A stretch of 64,000 nucleotides of DNA from Streptomyces cellulosae (GTDB lineage Bacteria > Actinomycetota > Actinomycetes > Streptomycetales > Streptomycetaceae). This document shows, one piece after another, positions 25,407 to 34,325 of this stretch; position 1 is the first letter of the stretch, and every line of letters begins with the position of its first letter. A program made the translations under genes and the position numbers. Location: contig NZ_JOEV01000014.1 in the NCBI RefSeq assembly GCF_000721105.1, positions 124,001 to 188,000 of the forward strand, read 5' to 3'. Under the pieces are notes generated by a model, which was given only the letters and a program-made list of their open reading frames with translations, ran no database searches and was not told the origin of the DNA.

Positions 25407-27014
25407 GTGGTGACCTTGGACGTACGGCCTCAGCTGCTCGACGCACTCTCCGCCCTGCGCGACCGTGTCGCCGCCGCACGCTTCCCGCTACCCCTTGCGG
25501 GGGCTCCACGCGCGCGTGCCAACCGCGACGAACTGCTCGCCCAGCTCGACGACTATCTCGTGCCCCGGTTGAGACAGCCCGAAGCGCCCTTGCTGGCCGT
25601 CATCGGGGGGTCCACGGGAGCCGGGAAGTCGACCCTCGTCAACTCCCTTGTGGGGCGCCGGGTCAGTGAGGCGGGCGTCCTGCGGCCGACGACACGGACT
25701 CCGGTGCTCGTCTGCCATCCGGAGGACCATCACTGGTTCAGCGGGATGCGCGTGCTGCCCGACCTCACGCGCGTGTGGGTGCCTCAGCCGCAGCCGGGGG
25801 ACGAACTGCTGCTGCCCGGCGAGAACCCCGCGCGCGTCCTGCGCATCGAGACCGTCGACACCATGCCGCCCGGCCTCGCCCTCCTGGACGCGCCCGACGT
25901 CGACTCCCTCATCACCGACAACCGGTCCCTCGCCGCCGAACTGATCTGCGCGGCCGACATCTGGGTCATGGTCACTACGGCCGCCCGCTACGCCGACGCC
26001 GTCCCTTGGCACCTGTTGCGCACCGCGAAGGAGTACGACGTCACTCTCGTCACCGTCCTCGACCGGGTGCCCCACCAGGTCGTGTCCGAGGTCTCCCGGC
26101 AGTACGGCGCACTGCTCACCAAGGCCGGCCTCGGCGACGTACCCCGCTTCACCGTGCCGGAACTGCCCGAGTCCGCCTGGGGCGGTGGGCTGCTACCGGC
26201 CACCGCCGTGGCATCGCTGCGGACCTGGCTCATCCAGCAGGCGCAGGATCCGGCGTCCCGGCAGTACTCCCTGGCGCGTACGGCGTACGGCGTCCTCGAC
26301 TCCCTCAAGTCCCGGATGCCCGAGCTCGCCAGCGCCGCCGCCGCCCAGTACGCGGCGGCGCTGCGGCTCACCTCCGCCGTCGACTCGGCGTACGACAGCG
26401 AGCACGCGCGCGTGCGCGGGCGGCTGCAGGCCGGGGCCGTACTCGCCGGTGACGCCCTGAAACGGTGGCGGGCCTTCCCACTCGACTGCACCGCCGGTGA
26501 ACTCCTCGACGCGCTCGTGGAGAGCCTCGGCGCGCTCCTGCTGTGTGCCGTCACCGCCGCCGACGAGCGCGTCGACGACGCCTGGCGACGCGAACCGGCG
26601 GCCGACGCGCCGGAGCTGACCGGCCGTGACCCTGCTCTGGGGAGCGCCGAACACCGCATCGGGCTGGCCGTACGGCGGTGGCGGCGGGAGCTGGAGGAGT
26701 ACGCCGAGGACGAGATCCGCCACCTCGACCGCAGCATCGCCCCGGATCCCGAGGTGATCGCCGCGCTTGTCGCCACGGCCCTGCTGGGCGGCCGTAGAGC
26801 CCGGACGGCCGGCGAGGGACTCGCCGAACGGATCGGCGTACACGGGGCGCTGCGGCTGCGCGACCGGGGCGGGCGGCTGCTGGCCGACCACCTGAACCGG
26901 GTCATGTACACCGAACGCGAGCGCCGCCTGGCCCCGCTCGACGCCCTCGACGTCCATCCCGAACCGCAGGCCGAACTCATCGCCGCGCTGTCCGTGCTGC
27001 AGAAGGAGAGGTGA
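25407..27014 (+). CDS. dynA: Dynamin-like GTPase DynA
   Basis: A 535-residue dynamin-family GTPase. [10 protein letters not shown] (about 67-76) is the G1 loop, RPTTRTP is G2, DAPDVDS is G3 and TVLDRVP stands in the G4 position. A long helical stalk region follows and no membrane helix is seen. In Streptomyces, DynA and DynB form a complex that stabilises FtsZ ladders during sporulation septation, with DynA recruited by its partner. I prefer the GTG at 25407 ([14 protein letters not shown]), where conserved-looking sequence begins; an ATG at 25368 in frame is an alternative, and neither has a strong ribosome site. Three bases separate its stop from dynB. Confidence 0.85.
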   Translation: MVTLDVRPQLLDALSALRDRVAAARFPLPLAGAPRARANRDELLAQLDDYLVPRLRQPEAPLLAVIGGSTGAGKSTLVNSLVGRRVSEAGVLRPTTRTPVLVCHPEDHHWFSGMRVLPDLTRVWVPQPQPGDELLLPGENPARVLRIETVDTMPPGLALLDAPDVDSLITDNRSLAAELICAADIWVMVTTAARYADAVPWHLLRTAKEYDVTLVTVLDRVPHQVVSEVSRQYGALLTKAGLGDVPRFTVPELPESAWGGGLLPATAVASLRTWLIQQAQDPASRQYSLARTAYGVLDSLKSRMPELASAAAAQYAAALRLTSAVDSAYDSEHARVRGRLQAGAVLAGDALKRWRAFPLDCTAGELLDALVESLGALLLCAVTAADERVDDAWRREPAADAPELTGRDPALGSAEHRIGLAVRRWRRELEEYAEDEIRHLDRSIAPDPEVIAALVATALLGGRRARTAGEGLAERIGVHGALRLRDRGGRLLADHLNRVMYTERERRLAPLDALDVHPEPQAELIAALSVLQKER

Positions 27015-27017
27015 CCG

Positions 27018-29138
27018 GTGACCGCCGTCACAGACCACGACCAGGACCACACCGAGCAGGCGTACGACGCCGGTGACTCGGATCGCGGGAACGAGCGTCC
27101 TGAGAACGTCACCCCCGAGGCGGACGCCGAGGACGGTGACGGCCCTGCACCGGCCGAGCAGGAAGGCCAGTTCGAGGAGGCCGCGGAGTTCGACGCGCGG
27201 GAGGACCCGGAGCCCGGGAGGACAGCGCCGTCCGGTGAGGAGCGCGAAGAGGAGCGCGAACAGGGGCGGCCAGAGGGGCGTGCAGATGAACGCCACGCGC
27301 GCGTGCAGGACGATGAGCGCCACGCGCGCGTGCAGGACGATGAGCGCCACGCGCGCGTGCAGGACGAGGGACGGCATGCGCGCCTGCAGGACGACGTCCC
27401 CTCCTGCCGTGGCGATTCGGGTGACGCCTCCGGTCGTACCGATGCCGCGGACGCCTGGGACGACGGCCTGATCGCACGGAGGGTCACCGAGGAGAACGCG
27501 GCCCAGTCGGCCCTGCTGGAAACCAGGATCCCCAGCGCCCAGCCGGTGACCGCGCTGGCGTACGACGGGCCGCTGCGGTCGCGGCTCGACGCGCTGCACG
27601 AACTGGTGGGGCTCTCCCGGGCCCGGCTCGACAACCGGACCCTCGCCGAGGCCGGCCGGGTCCTCGACGAGGCGACCGCGCGGCGGCGGCTGTCCGGGCA
27701 GCACACCGTCGTCGCCATCGCGGGCGCGACCGGCAGCGGCAAGTCCCAGCTGTTCAACGCGCTCGCCGGAGTGACCATTTCGGAGACCGGCGTACGACGC
27801 CCCACCACCGCCGCGCCCATCGTGTGCAGCTGGAGCGACGGCGCGTCCAGCCTCATCGACCGGCTCGGCATTCCGGGACGACTGCGGCGGCGCCCGGTGC
27901 AGAGCGCCCAGGCGGAGGCACAGCTGCGCGGACTCGTCCTGGTCGACCTGCCCGACCACGACTCGGCCGCCGTACAGCACCGCGAACAGGTCGACCGAGT
28001 CCTGGCCCTCGTCGACGCGGTGATCTGGGTCGTCGACCCCGAGAAGTACGCCGACGCGATCCTGCACGAGCGCTATCTGCGCCCCATGGCGGGCCACGCG
28101 GAGGTCATGTTCGTCGTCCTCAACCAGATCGACCGGCTGCCCGGCGAGGCGGCCGAACAGGTCCTCGACGACCTGCGGCGCCTGCTCGACGAGGACGGTG
28201 TCGCGCTCGGCGAGTACGGCGAACCGGGCGCGACCGTACTGGCCCTTTCCGCGCTCACCGGGGACGGCGTCGGCGAGCTTCGCGAAGCACTCGGGCAGTT
28301 CGTGGCCGAACGCGGGGCACCCGCCCGGCGGATCGCGGCCGATGTGGACGCCGCCGCGTGGCGGTTGCGGCCCGTCTACGCCAACGGGCGGCGGGTCGGG
28401 CTCAGCGAGGAGGCGCGGGACGAGTTCGCCGCCCGGCTCGCCGACGCGGTGGGCGCCACCGCGGCGGGCGAGGCCGCCGAACGCGCGTGGCAACGCAACG
28501 CCAACCGTGCCTGCGGGACGCCCTGGCTGCGGCTGTGGCGCTGGGCGCAGGACCGGCGTGAACCTCCCACGGGACGGTTGTCGCTGCGCGGCCAGGCGGA
28601 CGAGGAGGCCACGGCGCGCCAGCGCGTCGAGCACGCGGTACGCACGCTGGCCGACCGGGCCTCGACCGGACTGCCGGCGCCCTGGGCACAGGCCGTGCGC
28701 GAGGCGGCCGTACGCGGCTCCCAGGGGCTGCCCGAGGCGCTGGACGAACTGGCGGCACGGGCCGGACTGCCGCCGGGACGGCCGCCGCGGCCGGGCTGGT
28801 GGCCGGCGGCGGTGCTGGCGCAGGCGTCCATGACGCTCCTTCAGATCGTCGGGGGGTTGTGGCTGTTGGGGCAGATCATCGGGTTCATGGCACCGAACCT
28901 CGGTGTGCCGGTGCTGCTGATGGTGGCCGGGATCATCGGCGGCCCGCTCGTCGAGTGGGGCTGCCGGATCGCGGCGCGGGGACCGGCCCGGCGGTACGGC
29001 GTGGAGGCCGAGCGGAGACTGCGGGAGGCGGCGGCCGGGTGCGGGCGGGCACGGGTGTTGGATCCGGTGGCCGCGGAGCTGCTGCGGTATCGGGAGGTGC
29101 GGGAGCAGTACGGGCGGGTTGTGGGGGTGACCGGATGA
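27018..29138 (+). CDS. dynB: Dynamin-like membrane GTPase DynB
   Basis: A 706-residue GTPase. A long acidic, low-complexity N-terminus (1-165) includes a 9-residue tandem repeat. The GTPase domain has GATGSGKSQ (about 234), RPTTAAP, DLPDHDS and NQID (G4). The C-terminal helical region carries a membrane hairpin (about 604-625 and 627-650). This fits DynB, the membrane-bound partner that anchors DynA at sporulation septa through SepF/SsgB. GTG at 27018 has AGGAGAGG at 27004-27011. It is cotranscribed with dynA. The last 50 residues after the hairpin are Arg-rich and cytoplasmic. Confidence 0.87.
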   Translation: MTAVTDHDQDHTEQAYDAGDSDRGNERPENVTPEADAEDGDGPAPAEQEGQFEEAAEFDAREDPEPGRTAPSGEEREEEREQGRPEGRADERHARVQDDERHARVQDDERHARVQDEGRHARLQDDVPSCRGDSGDASGRTDAADAWDDGLIARRVTEENAAQSALLETRIPSAQPVTALAYDGPLRSRLDALHELVGLSRARLDNRTLAEAGRVLDEATARRRLSGQHTVVAIAGATGSGKSQLFNALAGVTISETGVRRPTTAAPIVCSWSDGASSLIDRLGIPGRLRRRPVQSAQAEAQLRGLVLVDLPDHDSAAVQHREQVDRVLALVDAVIWVVDPEKYADAILHERYLRPMAGHAEVMFVVLNQIDRLPGEAAEQVLDDLRRLLDEDGVALGEYGEPGATVLALSALTGDGVGELREALGQFVAERGAPARRIAADVDAAAWRLRPVYANGRRVGLSEEARDEFAARLADAVGATAAGEAAERAWQRNANRACGTPWLRLWRWAQDRREPPTGRLSLRGQADEEATARQRVEHAVRTLADRASTGLPAPWAQAVREAAVRGSQGLPEALDELAARAGLPPGRPPRPGWWPAAVLAQASMTLLQIVGGLWLLGQIIGFMAPNLGVPVLLMVAGIIGGPLVEWGCRIAARGPARRYGVEAERRLREAAAGCGRARVLDPVAAELLRYREVREQYGRVVGVTG
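27285..27392 (+). repeat. 27-bp in-frame minisatellite inside dynB
   Basis: Three nearly identical 27-base units (27285-27311, 27312-27338, 27339-27365) and a diverged fourth (27366-27392). They encode DERHARVQD repeats at residues 90-125 of DynB. The unit is a multiple of three, so copy changes keep the frame. Confidence 0.88.
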
Positions 29139-29505
29139 GCTGGTGACCGGGCAGGGGGAGGTTTGCGAGTTGAGGGACGCGCGAGTCGGGGGAGGCGTGC
29201 GAGTCGGGGAGACGGGTTCTTGGCCGGGGCGACGTGGACCGTGCGCGGGTGGTCGGGTGGCCGGCTGACTTGGTCACGTGGTGACCGGATGGCCTGGTGA
29301 CATCGAGGTGGGATCCCTCGTTCGGGTGGCCGGGATTTCCACAACTGGGCGGGGGTCCACAGGGCCCGGCGGGCTCGGGCCGACGGAGGCAGTCTGGATG
29401 CGATCGCGGCGGACGCGGTCGTGACCAAGACGTGAGCAGCCGTACGGGCCGGGCCCGTACGCGTGTCAGCCCGGCGTGAGCGGCGGGCGAGGGAGGGTGT
29501 TCGAG
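29139..29505. promoter_or_regulatory. Upstream region of ssbB with DnaA-box-like sites
   Basis: 367 bases without a gene. Short GGTGACCGG and GGTGGCCGG-like words recur. TTTCCACAA (29336-29344) and GGGTCCACA (29353-29361) resemble the Streptomyces DnaA box TTGTCCACA, each with two mismatches, 17 bases apart. The ssbB promoter must lie here or downstream. DnaA control of ssbB is an inference. Confidence 0.4.
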
Positions 29506-29985
29506 ATGAACGAGACGATCATCAGCGTGGTGGGCAACGTGGCGACGCAGCCGGTGTACCGGGAGCTCGCGACAGGACCGTCGGCGCGTTTCCGGATGGC
29601 GGTGACCTCACGCTACCTGGACCGGGAGAAGAACGTCTGGACGGACGGCCACACCAACTTCTTCACGGTGTGGGCCAACCGCCAACTCGCCACGAACACG
29701 GCGGCGTCGCTCAACGTGGGCGACCCCGTCGTCGTGCAGGGCCGGCTGAAGGTGCGTACGGAGGTGCGTGAGGGGCAGCAGAGCTGGACCTCCGCCGATA
29801 TCGACGCGGTGGCGATCGGCCACGACCTGGCACGCGGCACGTCCGCGTTCCGGCGCACGAAGCAGGGGGAGGCGTTGACGCCCGGAGCCGGTGCGCCGTC
29901 GCAGTCGCAGTCGGAGCCGAACTGGGAGACACCGCCCGCTGAGCCCGCCGCCCAACAGCGGCGTGAGCCCGTGACGGTGACATGA
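29506..29985 (+). CDS. ssbB: Single-stranded DNA-binding protein SsbB
   Basis: A 159-residue OB-fold protein. It starts MNETIISVVGNVATQPVYRE, with the core FFTVWANRQLATNTAASLNVGDPVVVQGRLKV. The C-terminal tail is Pro/Glu/Gln-rich and ends in REPVTVT rather than the acidic DDDIPF tip that main SSB proteins use to recruit partners. That matches the second, sporulation-linked Streptomyces SSB (SsbB), important for chromosome segregation in spores. ATG at 29506 has GGGAGGG 9 bases upstream; an in-frame GTG lies at 29476. It is next to dynAB, another sporulation locus. Confidence 0.88.
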   Translation: MNETIISVVGNVATQPVYRELATGPSARFRMAVTSRYLDREKNVWTDGHTNFFTVWANRQLATNTAASLNVGDPVVVQGRLKVRTEVREGQQSWTSADIDAVAIGHDLARGTSAFRRTKQGEALTPGAGAPSQSQSEPNWETPPAEPAAQQRREPVTVT

Positions 29986-30017
29986 CGTCACCTGCCGACC
30001 GGGCCTGACCGAACTGC

Positions 30018-30069
30018 GGCTTATCGGCGAATGCACTCCGTACGCCCCGGGTGGATTTGTCGATAAGCC
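30018..30069. terminator. Long-loop inverted repeat after ssbB
   Basis: GGCTTATCG (30018-30026) and CGATAAGCC (30061-30069) are perfect reverse complements 34 bases apart, starting 33 bases after the ssbB stop. It may be a terminator or a regulatory dyad for the next gene. The long loop weakens the terminator reading. Confidence 0.45.
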
Positions 30070-30247
30070 CTGCTCGCAAGTGATCCCGGCGATAACGATT
30101 CCGAGTCGGATCACTGGTCCGACCGCCTCACCGGGAAGCGTGATGCGCCAGGTACTTAGGATGCCGAACGTAGCTCTCGGGGCTTCTGATTCTGCTGGTG
30201 GGACCGTAACCCCCCACGTCAACGGGTCCTGCTCGAAGGGGAATTCT

Positions 30248-31657
30248 GTGTTTGCTTCGTTCTCCGCGCGCTCGCCGCGCAGGCGAGGGGCGGCCCGCCT
30301 CGTCGCCGCGACATGGGTGTCCGGTCTGGTCGCCCTCGGCGTGTTCGCCGGTACCGGTACGGCGTCCGCCGATGAGGCGGCGCAGAAGCAGGGCGGGGCG
30401 ACCGCGACCATAGGCGGCCTCAAGACCTACGGCGAGGCCGTCATACACGAGGAGACCGGGGACCTGACGGTGTCCGCGGGCCTGTTCGAGATGTCCGTCG
30501 AGGGCGGCGGCACGCTGCAGACGTACTGTGTCGACCTGAACAACCCCACCCAACGGGACGCCAAGTACCACGAGACCCCCTGGAGCGGCACCTCGCTCGG
30601 CGTCAACAAGGACGCAGGCAGGATCCGTTGGATCCTGCAGAACTCCTATCCGCAGGTCAACGACCTCGCGGCGCTCGCCGCCAAGGCGGGAGCGGGCAAC
30701 GGACTGACCGAGCAGGACGCGGCGGCCGGTACCCAGGTGGCCATCTGGCGCTACTCGGACGGCGCGGACGTGGACGCCGTCGACCCGCAGGCCCAGAAGC
30801 TCGCGGACTACCTGGAGAAGAGCGCGCGGAACCTGGCGGAGCCGGCGTCGTCGCTGACCCTCGACCCGCCCGCGGTCTCCGGCCACCCCGGTGAGCTGCT
30901 GGGCCCGGTCACGGTGCACACCAACGCCTCCACCGTGTCGGTGACGCCGCCGGCGGACGCCGCCACCAGCAGGGTGCGGGTCATCGGCAAGGACGGCAAG
31001 GACGTCACGTCCGCGGCCGACGGCAGCCAGCTGTTCTTCGAGGTGCCCGAGGACGCGGCCGCCGGCTCGGCAGACCTGAGCGTGCAGGCCTCCACGACCG
31101 TGCCGGTCGGCCGCGCCTTCACCTCCGAGGGCCGCAGTCAGACACAGATCCTGGCCGGCTCCAGCGAGTCGACGGTCTCGGCGACGGCGAGCGCGACCTG
31201 GGCCGCGCAGGGCGCGATACCCGCCCTTTCCGCGGCGAAGAACTGCGCGGAGGGCGGCCTGGACATCACGGCGGCCAACCAGGGCGACGAGGCGTTCACC
31301 TTCGAACTGCTGGGCAGCCGGCACACCATCCCGGCGGGCGCGTCCAGCACGGTGACCATCCCCCTCCAGGAGGACCAGGCCTACGACTTCACGATCAAGG
31401 GCACCGACGGCTCCGGGAACCGCTTCACCGGCGTCCTGGACTGCCGGACACAGGGCAGCGCAGCCGGCGACGCGACCCATACTCTCAGCGAACCGAGCCC
31501 CCTGACAGTGGGTGGCACCGCCTCGGACGTCAACCTCGCCGAGACCGGCGGCTCCACCGCCACTCCGCTGATCGTGGGCACAGCCATTGCCCTGGTCGTG
31601 ATCGGCGGCGCGGCACTGGTGCTCGTCCGCGAGAAGGAGACACCGACGCAGGACTGA
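30248..31657 (+). CDS. Thioester-domain (TED/TQXA) wall-anchored protein
   Basis: A 469-residue exported surface protein. A signal peptide (cleaved after TASA near 40) leads into a thioester domain. Cys94 in YCVD and Gln163 in GTQVAIWRY are the pair that forms the internal Cys-Gln thioester in this family, which covalently binds target amines. Two beta-rich domains follow, then LAETGG near residue 430, a membrane helix and a charged tail. LAxTG is the signal used by class E sortases of Streptomyces. GTG at 30248 follows GAAGGGGA at a good distance. Its target surface is unknown. I recall a homologue (SCO2682) among reported S. coelicolor sortase E substrates. Confidence 0.88.
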   Translation: MFASFSARSPRRRGAARLVAATWVSGLVALGVFAGTGTASADEAAQKQGGATATIGGLKTYGEAVIHEETGDLTVSAGLFEMSVEGGGTLQTYCVDLNNPTQRDAKYHETPWSGTSLGVNKDAGRIRWILQNSYPQVNDLAALAAKAGAGNGLTEQDAAAGTQVAIWRYSDGADVDAVDPQAQKLADYLEKSARNLAEPASSLTLDPPAVSGHPGELLGPVTVHTNASTVSVTPPADAATSRVRVIGKDGKDVTSAADGSQLFFEVPEDAAAGSADLSVQASTTVPVGRAFTSEGRSQTQILAGSSESTVSATASATWAAQGAIPALSAAKNCAEGGLDITAANQGDEAFTFELLGSRHTIPAGASSTVTIPLQEDQAYDFTIKGTDGSGNRFTGVLDCRTQGSAAGDATHTLSEPSPLTVGGTASDVNLAETGGSTATPLIVGTAIALVVIGGAALVLVREKETPTQD

Positions 31658-31913
31658 GCGGCACGGACGCCGGGGAAGGGTGGCCACGCCGCGCCCCGGG
31701 GCGAGGACTCCGGGCCGACGAGCCGGTCAGGAGTCCTCCCACCGTGCGGAGGCAGAGCGATCCGGAACCGCGGCGACTTGCGCCAGGAGGGGATTCCGGA
31801 TCGACGGAGCGGACTCGTGCGGAGAAAGCGGCCGGGAAGAGGCGGCCGGGAAAAGGTGGCCGGAAGCCGGGAAGAGGTGGCCGGAAGGCGACCGGGAAAG
31901 CGATCGGTGCGGA
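31658..31913. other. Intergenic region with short purine-rich repeats
   Basis: 256 bases between convergent genes. At about 31826-31905 the word GGCCGGGAAGAG and variants recur five to six times at spacings near 14 bases. No gene or clear hairpin terminator was recognised. Confidence 0.5.
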
Positions 31914-32738
31914 TCAGGCAAGAGGCGTTTTCGGCGGGGCCGAATCGCTCTTGGCTTCCGAGGACTCCGGAGACGTGGGGGCAGGACGCTGCCGATGGCG
32001 AGACATGCTCTGGCGTGGGGGTCTGGTCAGAGTGATCTGCCGGACCAGTTGCTGAAAGCAGGCCAGGGCCGCGACGGCCGGTAAGGCCGCGGCTGCGATG
32101 CCGGTGAAGGTCCTGTCGGCTTCCGCCACACAGAGCATGGTTGCGACGGAGGAGAACAGCAGGACGACGAACCATGAGTGCACCGCCCGACGTTGATGCA
32201 GGGCAGTGCGCAGGATGGAGAGCGAGGCCACCATCCAGGGGCCGTAGACCAGCAGAGGCCACCAGCCGGCCGTGCCGCTCTGCGCGCCGGGTGCGATACG
32301 CCGCAAAGGTGCGTAGGCCGCCATGCCGCCGAAGACGCTCACCATCGCCACGATGACCGCGGCGAACGCGACCAGCACGAAGCTGACAGTCTGCAACCAC
32401 GTGAAATGGAGTTTGCGGACTCGCACCTTCCGATGCCCGGTGGCAGAACGTCGGATGGGCGGCAACTCGGCCGTGATCTCCACCAGGCTGTCCATCGGAT
32501 CGCCGACGGCAGGCGTCGGCTCGCCGCGAGGCGGCGGCACGTGAGCCTCCGGCTCCGCCGCGACGGCATCCTGCAGGAGGTAGGTGAGTTCCTCCACCGG
32601 GTCCCAGCCCTGGTCCAGGGGGCCTGGGTGCAGGGCGTCGACGGAGCCCCTGTGCCGACCGGTGGCCGACCCGGTGGAATACGCACCGGGATACCGTTCA
32701 CGTCGGGTGAAGGAGAGATCCGGGTATTCGTCATTCAC
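31914..32738 (-). CDS. DUF2637 membrane protein (SpdB-like)
   Basis: A 274-residue protein. A soluble N-terminus (1-105, acidic and Pro-rich) precedes VRKLHFTWLQTVSFVLVAFAAV, the start of a DUF2637 domain with four membrane helices (about 113-235), and a basic Ser/Pro tail. DUF2637 proteins are found in Streptomyces chromosomes and plasmids; plasmid members are linked to spread of conjugative DNA, and chromosomal ones are mostly uncharacterised. It starts with GTG at 32738, 15 bases after the small gene upstream, which suggests one unit. It lies outside island 2 and looks like core genome. Confidence 0.75.
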   Translation of the reverse strand: MNDEYPDLSFTRRERYPGAYSTGSATGRHRGSVDALHPGPLDQGWDPVEELTYLLQDAVAAEPEAHVPPPRGEPTPAVGDPMDSLVEITAELPPIRRSATGHRKVRVRKLHFTWLQTVSFVLVAFAAVIVAMVSVFGGMAAYAPLRRIAPGAQSGTAGWWPLLVYGPWMVASLSILRTALHQRRAVHSWFVVLLFSSVATMLCVAEADRTFTGIAAAALPAVAALACFQQLVRQITLTRPPRQSMSRHRQRPAPTSPESSEAKSDSAPPKTPLA

Positions 32739-32753
32739 GGAAATCGGCCTCCG

Positions 32754-33038
32754 TCACCTGCGGGCGGAGTGATAGCCGGAACGTCCCTGGTCGTTCCAGC
32801 GTCGGCTGAGTTCCTCCTGGGCCGCGTCCAGCAGCTTCAGGAACTCACCGAGCAGCGACTCGGTGGCCCAGAGTTCGACCCGTGCACCCTCTCCGTGCAG
32901 GGTGCCGCGGGCATCGGGTGATGAGTACGCCGCGGCCGGCGTGTACGTGTATCGCCCCACCGTCACAGAACGGGCCACGGGCAGATCCTCCGCCGACGCC
33001 CCGGAGCCGAGAGAGCCAAGGAACCTTACGTTCGTCAT
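32754..33038 (-). CDS. Small conserved-looking protein upstream of the DUF2637 gene
   Basis: A 94-residue soluble protein, MTNVRFLGSLGSGAS..., with a TVGRYTYTPAAAY beta segment, a central ARVELWATESLLGEFLKLLDAAQEEL helix and a basic C-terminus. I do not recognise the family. The ATG at 33038 lies downstream of AGCGGGAT. It is 15 bases before the DUF2637 gene on the same strand and probably cotranscribed. Confidence 0.6.
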   Translation of the reverse strand: MTNVRFLGSLGSGASAEDLPVARSVTVGRYTYTPAAAYSSPDARGTLHGEGARVELWATESLLGEFLKLLDAAQEELSRRWNDQGRSGYHSARR

Positions 33039-33387
33039 ATCCCGCTAACGCTGCTTCCCTCCTCCGGATGCGCGGCAAATGAGTGAGCGTAATGCGGCCA
33101 AAACGTTGACGGAGGCGTTTGTCATTAAGAATTCTCTGCGCTGGGCTCAACATGTGGAAAGCCAAGTGGTTTGTCTTTTGAATTGTTCTCCGACAGGGCG
33201 GCGTGCCGCTGACGCCCCTCGTGTCCCTCCGTCGTCGGAGGGATCCGGCGACGGGCATGGGAAGGGAGGAGGGGGGAGGAGGGAAGGAATCGGAGGGGAG
33301 GCGGCGTCGCTACTGAGGTGACCGTGCGGCTACGGAGTCGATGCGGCGAAGCCTCAGGTCAGAGCCCCTCGGCCATACGGGTTTCCC
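33039..33387. other. AT-richer intergenic region left of island 2
   Basis: 349 bases. The first 150 are clearly AT-richer than the surroundings and should hold the promoter of the minus-strand gene at 33038. Before island 2 arrived, this was also the natural upstream region of ettA. Open frames here have no supporting signals. Confidence 0.45.
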
Positions 33388-33415
33388 CCCAGGGGTGGCG
33401 GTGCGGCAAGATGGG
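33388..33415. repeat. attL of island 2
   Basis: 28 bases identical to 37724-37751 (core GTGGCGGTGCGGCAAGAT). It corresponds to sequence naturally in front of ettA. Confidence 0.85.
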
Positions 33416-33439
33416 TGTTACTTGCCATGAGAGGGCATG

Positions 33440-33480
33440 AAAAGGCCCCTCACCAGCAGGTTTCCCGCCGATGAGGGGCC
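33440..33480 (-). terminator. Terminator of the island 2 integrase remnant
   Basis: On the minus strand, the 9-bp arms 33472-33480 and 33444-33452 pair perfectly and are followed by TTTT (33443-33440). It starts 4 bases after the integrase stop at 33484. Confidence 0.75.
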
Positions 33481-33483
33481 GTC

Positions 33484-33945
33484 TCAGGCAGCCTGGGCCG
33501 TCTCTGGGCCGTCGTGAGCGTGACCGGCGGCCCGGTACATCGCGGAGATGGCTTTCCGGGTCCGCGTCTCGCTGGACGGCATGAGGTGCGTGTAGACGCG
33601 GAGCGTGAAGCCCGGATCGCTGTGACCGAGGTAGAGGCTCAGGGCCTTGATGTTCTCCCCGGCGTCCAGGAGGACCGAGGCGTAGAAGTGCCGCAGGGCG
33701 TGCATGCCGTGCTCGCGGGCCGCCGCGTACCGCTGTCCCTTCTCGGGGGCGGGGATGATGCCGGCGGATGCCAACGCGGGCTTCCATGACTGGTCGTTGA
33801 ACCCCTGGCTGCAGATGGCGGCGCCGATGCTGCTCGTGAAGACGAGGCGCTGTGTGACCTTCGGACCGGTGGCGTCAGCCAGGGCGCCCGATACCTCGGG
33901 GTCGAGGGGCACGTCACGCAGCTTGCCGCGCTGCGCTCCGCCGGG
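33484..33945 (-). pseudogene. Tyrosine integrase, C-terminal part only
   Basis: About 154 residues of a site-specific recombinase, from GGAQRGKLRDVPL to the C-terminus. HALRHFYASVLLDAGENIKALSLYLGHSD contains HxLR and the GH box, and RVYTHLM carries the nucleophilic tyrosine. The arm- and core-binding domains are missing: upstream of about 33945 the frame continues but no longer resembles an integrase. A gap after SGALADATGPKV, where relatives have a longer loop, suggests an internal deletion too. It lies 68 bases inside attL and reads toward it, as in tRNA- and promoter-targeting elements. Confidence 0.85.
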
Positions 33946-34325
33946 CGCGCTTCCCGGCTCTGGCTGCGCCCGCGCTCCTGCCTTCGGCCCGCTCGGCGCT
34001 GCCGCCGCCGACGCGCGCCCACACGTGGATAGGGCCGGTGGCCATGAGCCGATCACCGTATAGAGCGGCCAGCGGTCAAGACGATGCCTCCGGCGGGAGA
34101 TCGGCCGGCACCGGGATGGAGGGGGCGCCGTTTCCGCCGGCGGGCACGTTGTGGCGTGCGCGGGGTGCTCCCATCCCGTCCACCATCGACCCAGGCAGAG
34201 CCGAGCAGACGCGGCCCATGGCGTCCAGGTCGTTCGTACAGTGGCGCGCTCCACCTGGACGCCATGGTGCGGCTTGACGTGGGCCTGTACCGTGAGCGCC
34301 GCAGACCTCGGTAAGGAATGAGCGG
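33946..34325. other. Degenerate region upstream of the integrase stump
   Basis: 380 bases where the missing integrase N-terminus would be expected. Frames are open on both strands because of base composition, but I see no integrase domain, ribosome site or other product. Probably decayed sequence. Confidence 0.45.

Noticed and set aside
25368..27014. ATG at 25368 as the dynA start
   Set aside because: It has no ribosome site, and the extra residues ([13 protein letters not shown]) look unlike the family. The GTG at 25407 fits better, though this is not certain.
33079..33321. 80-codon plus-strand frame left of island 2
   Set aside because: Ends in low-complexity Gly/Arg, has no ribosome site, and the region is more likely the promoter of the minus-strand gene at 33038.
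33484..34254. A 256-residue intact integrase
   Set aside because: Only the last 154 residues resemble a recombinase. The upstream part is Arg/Ala/Pro filler with no arm- or core-binding domain.
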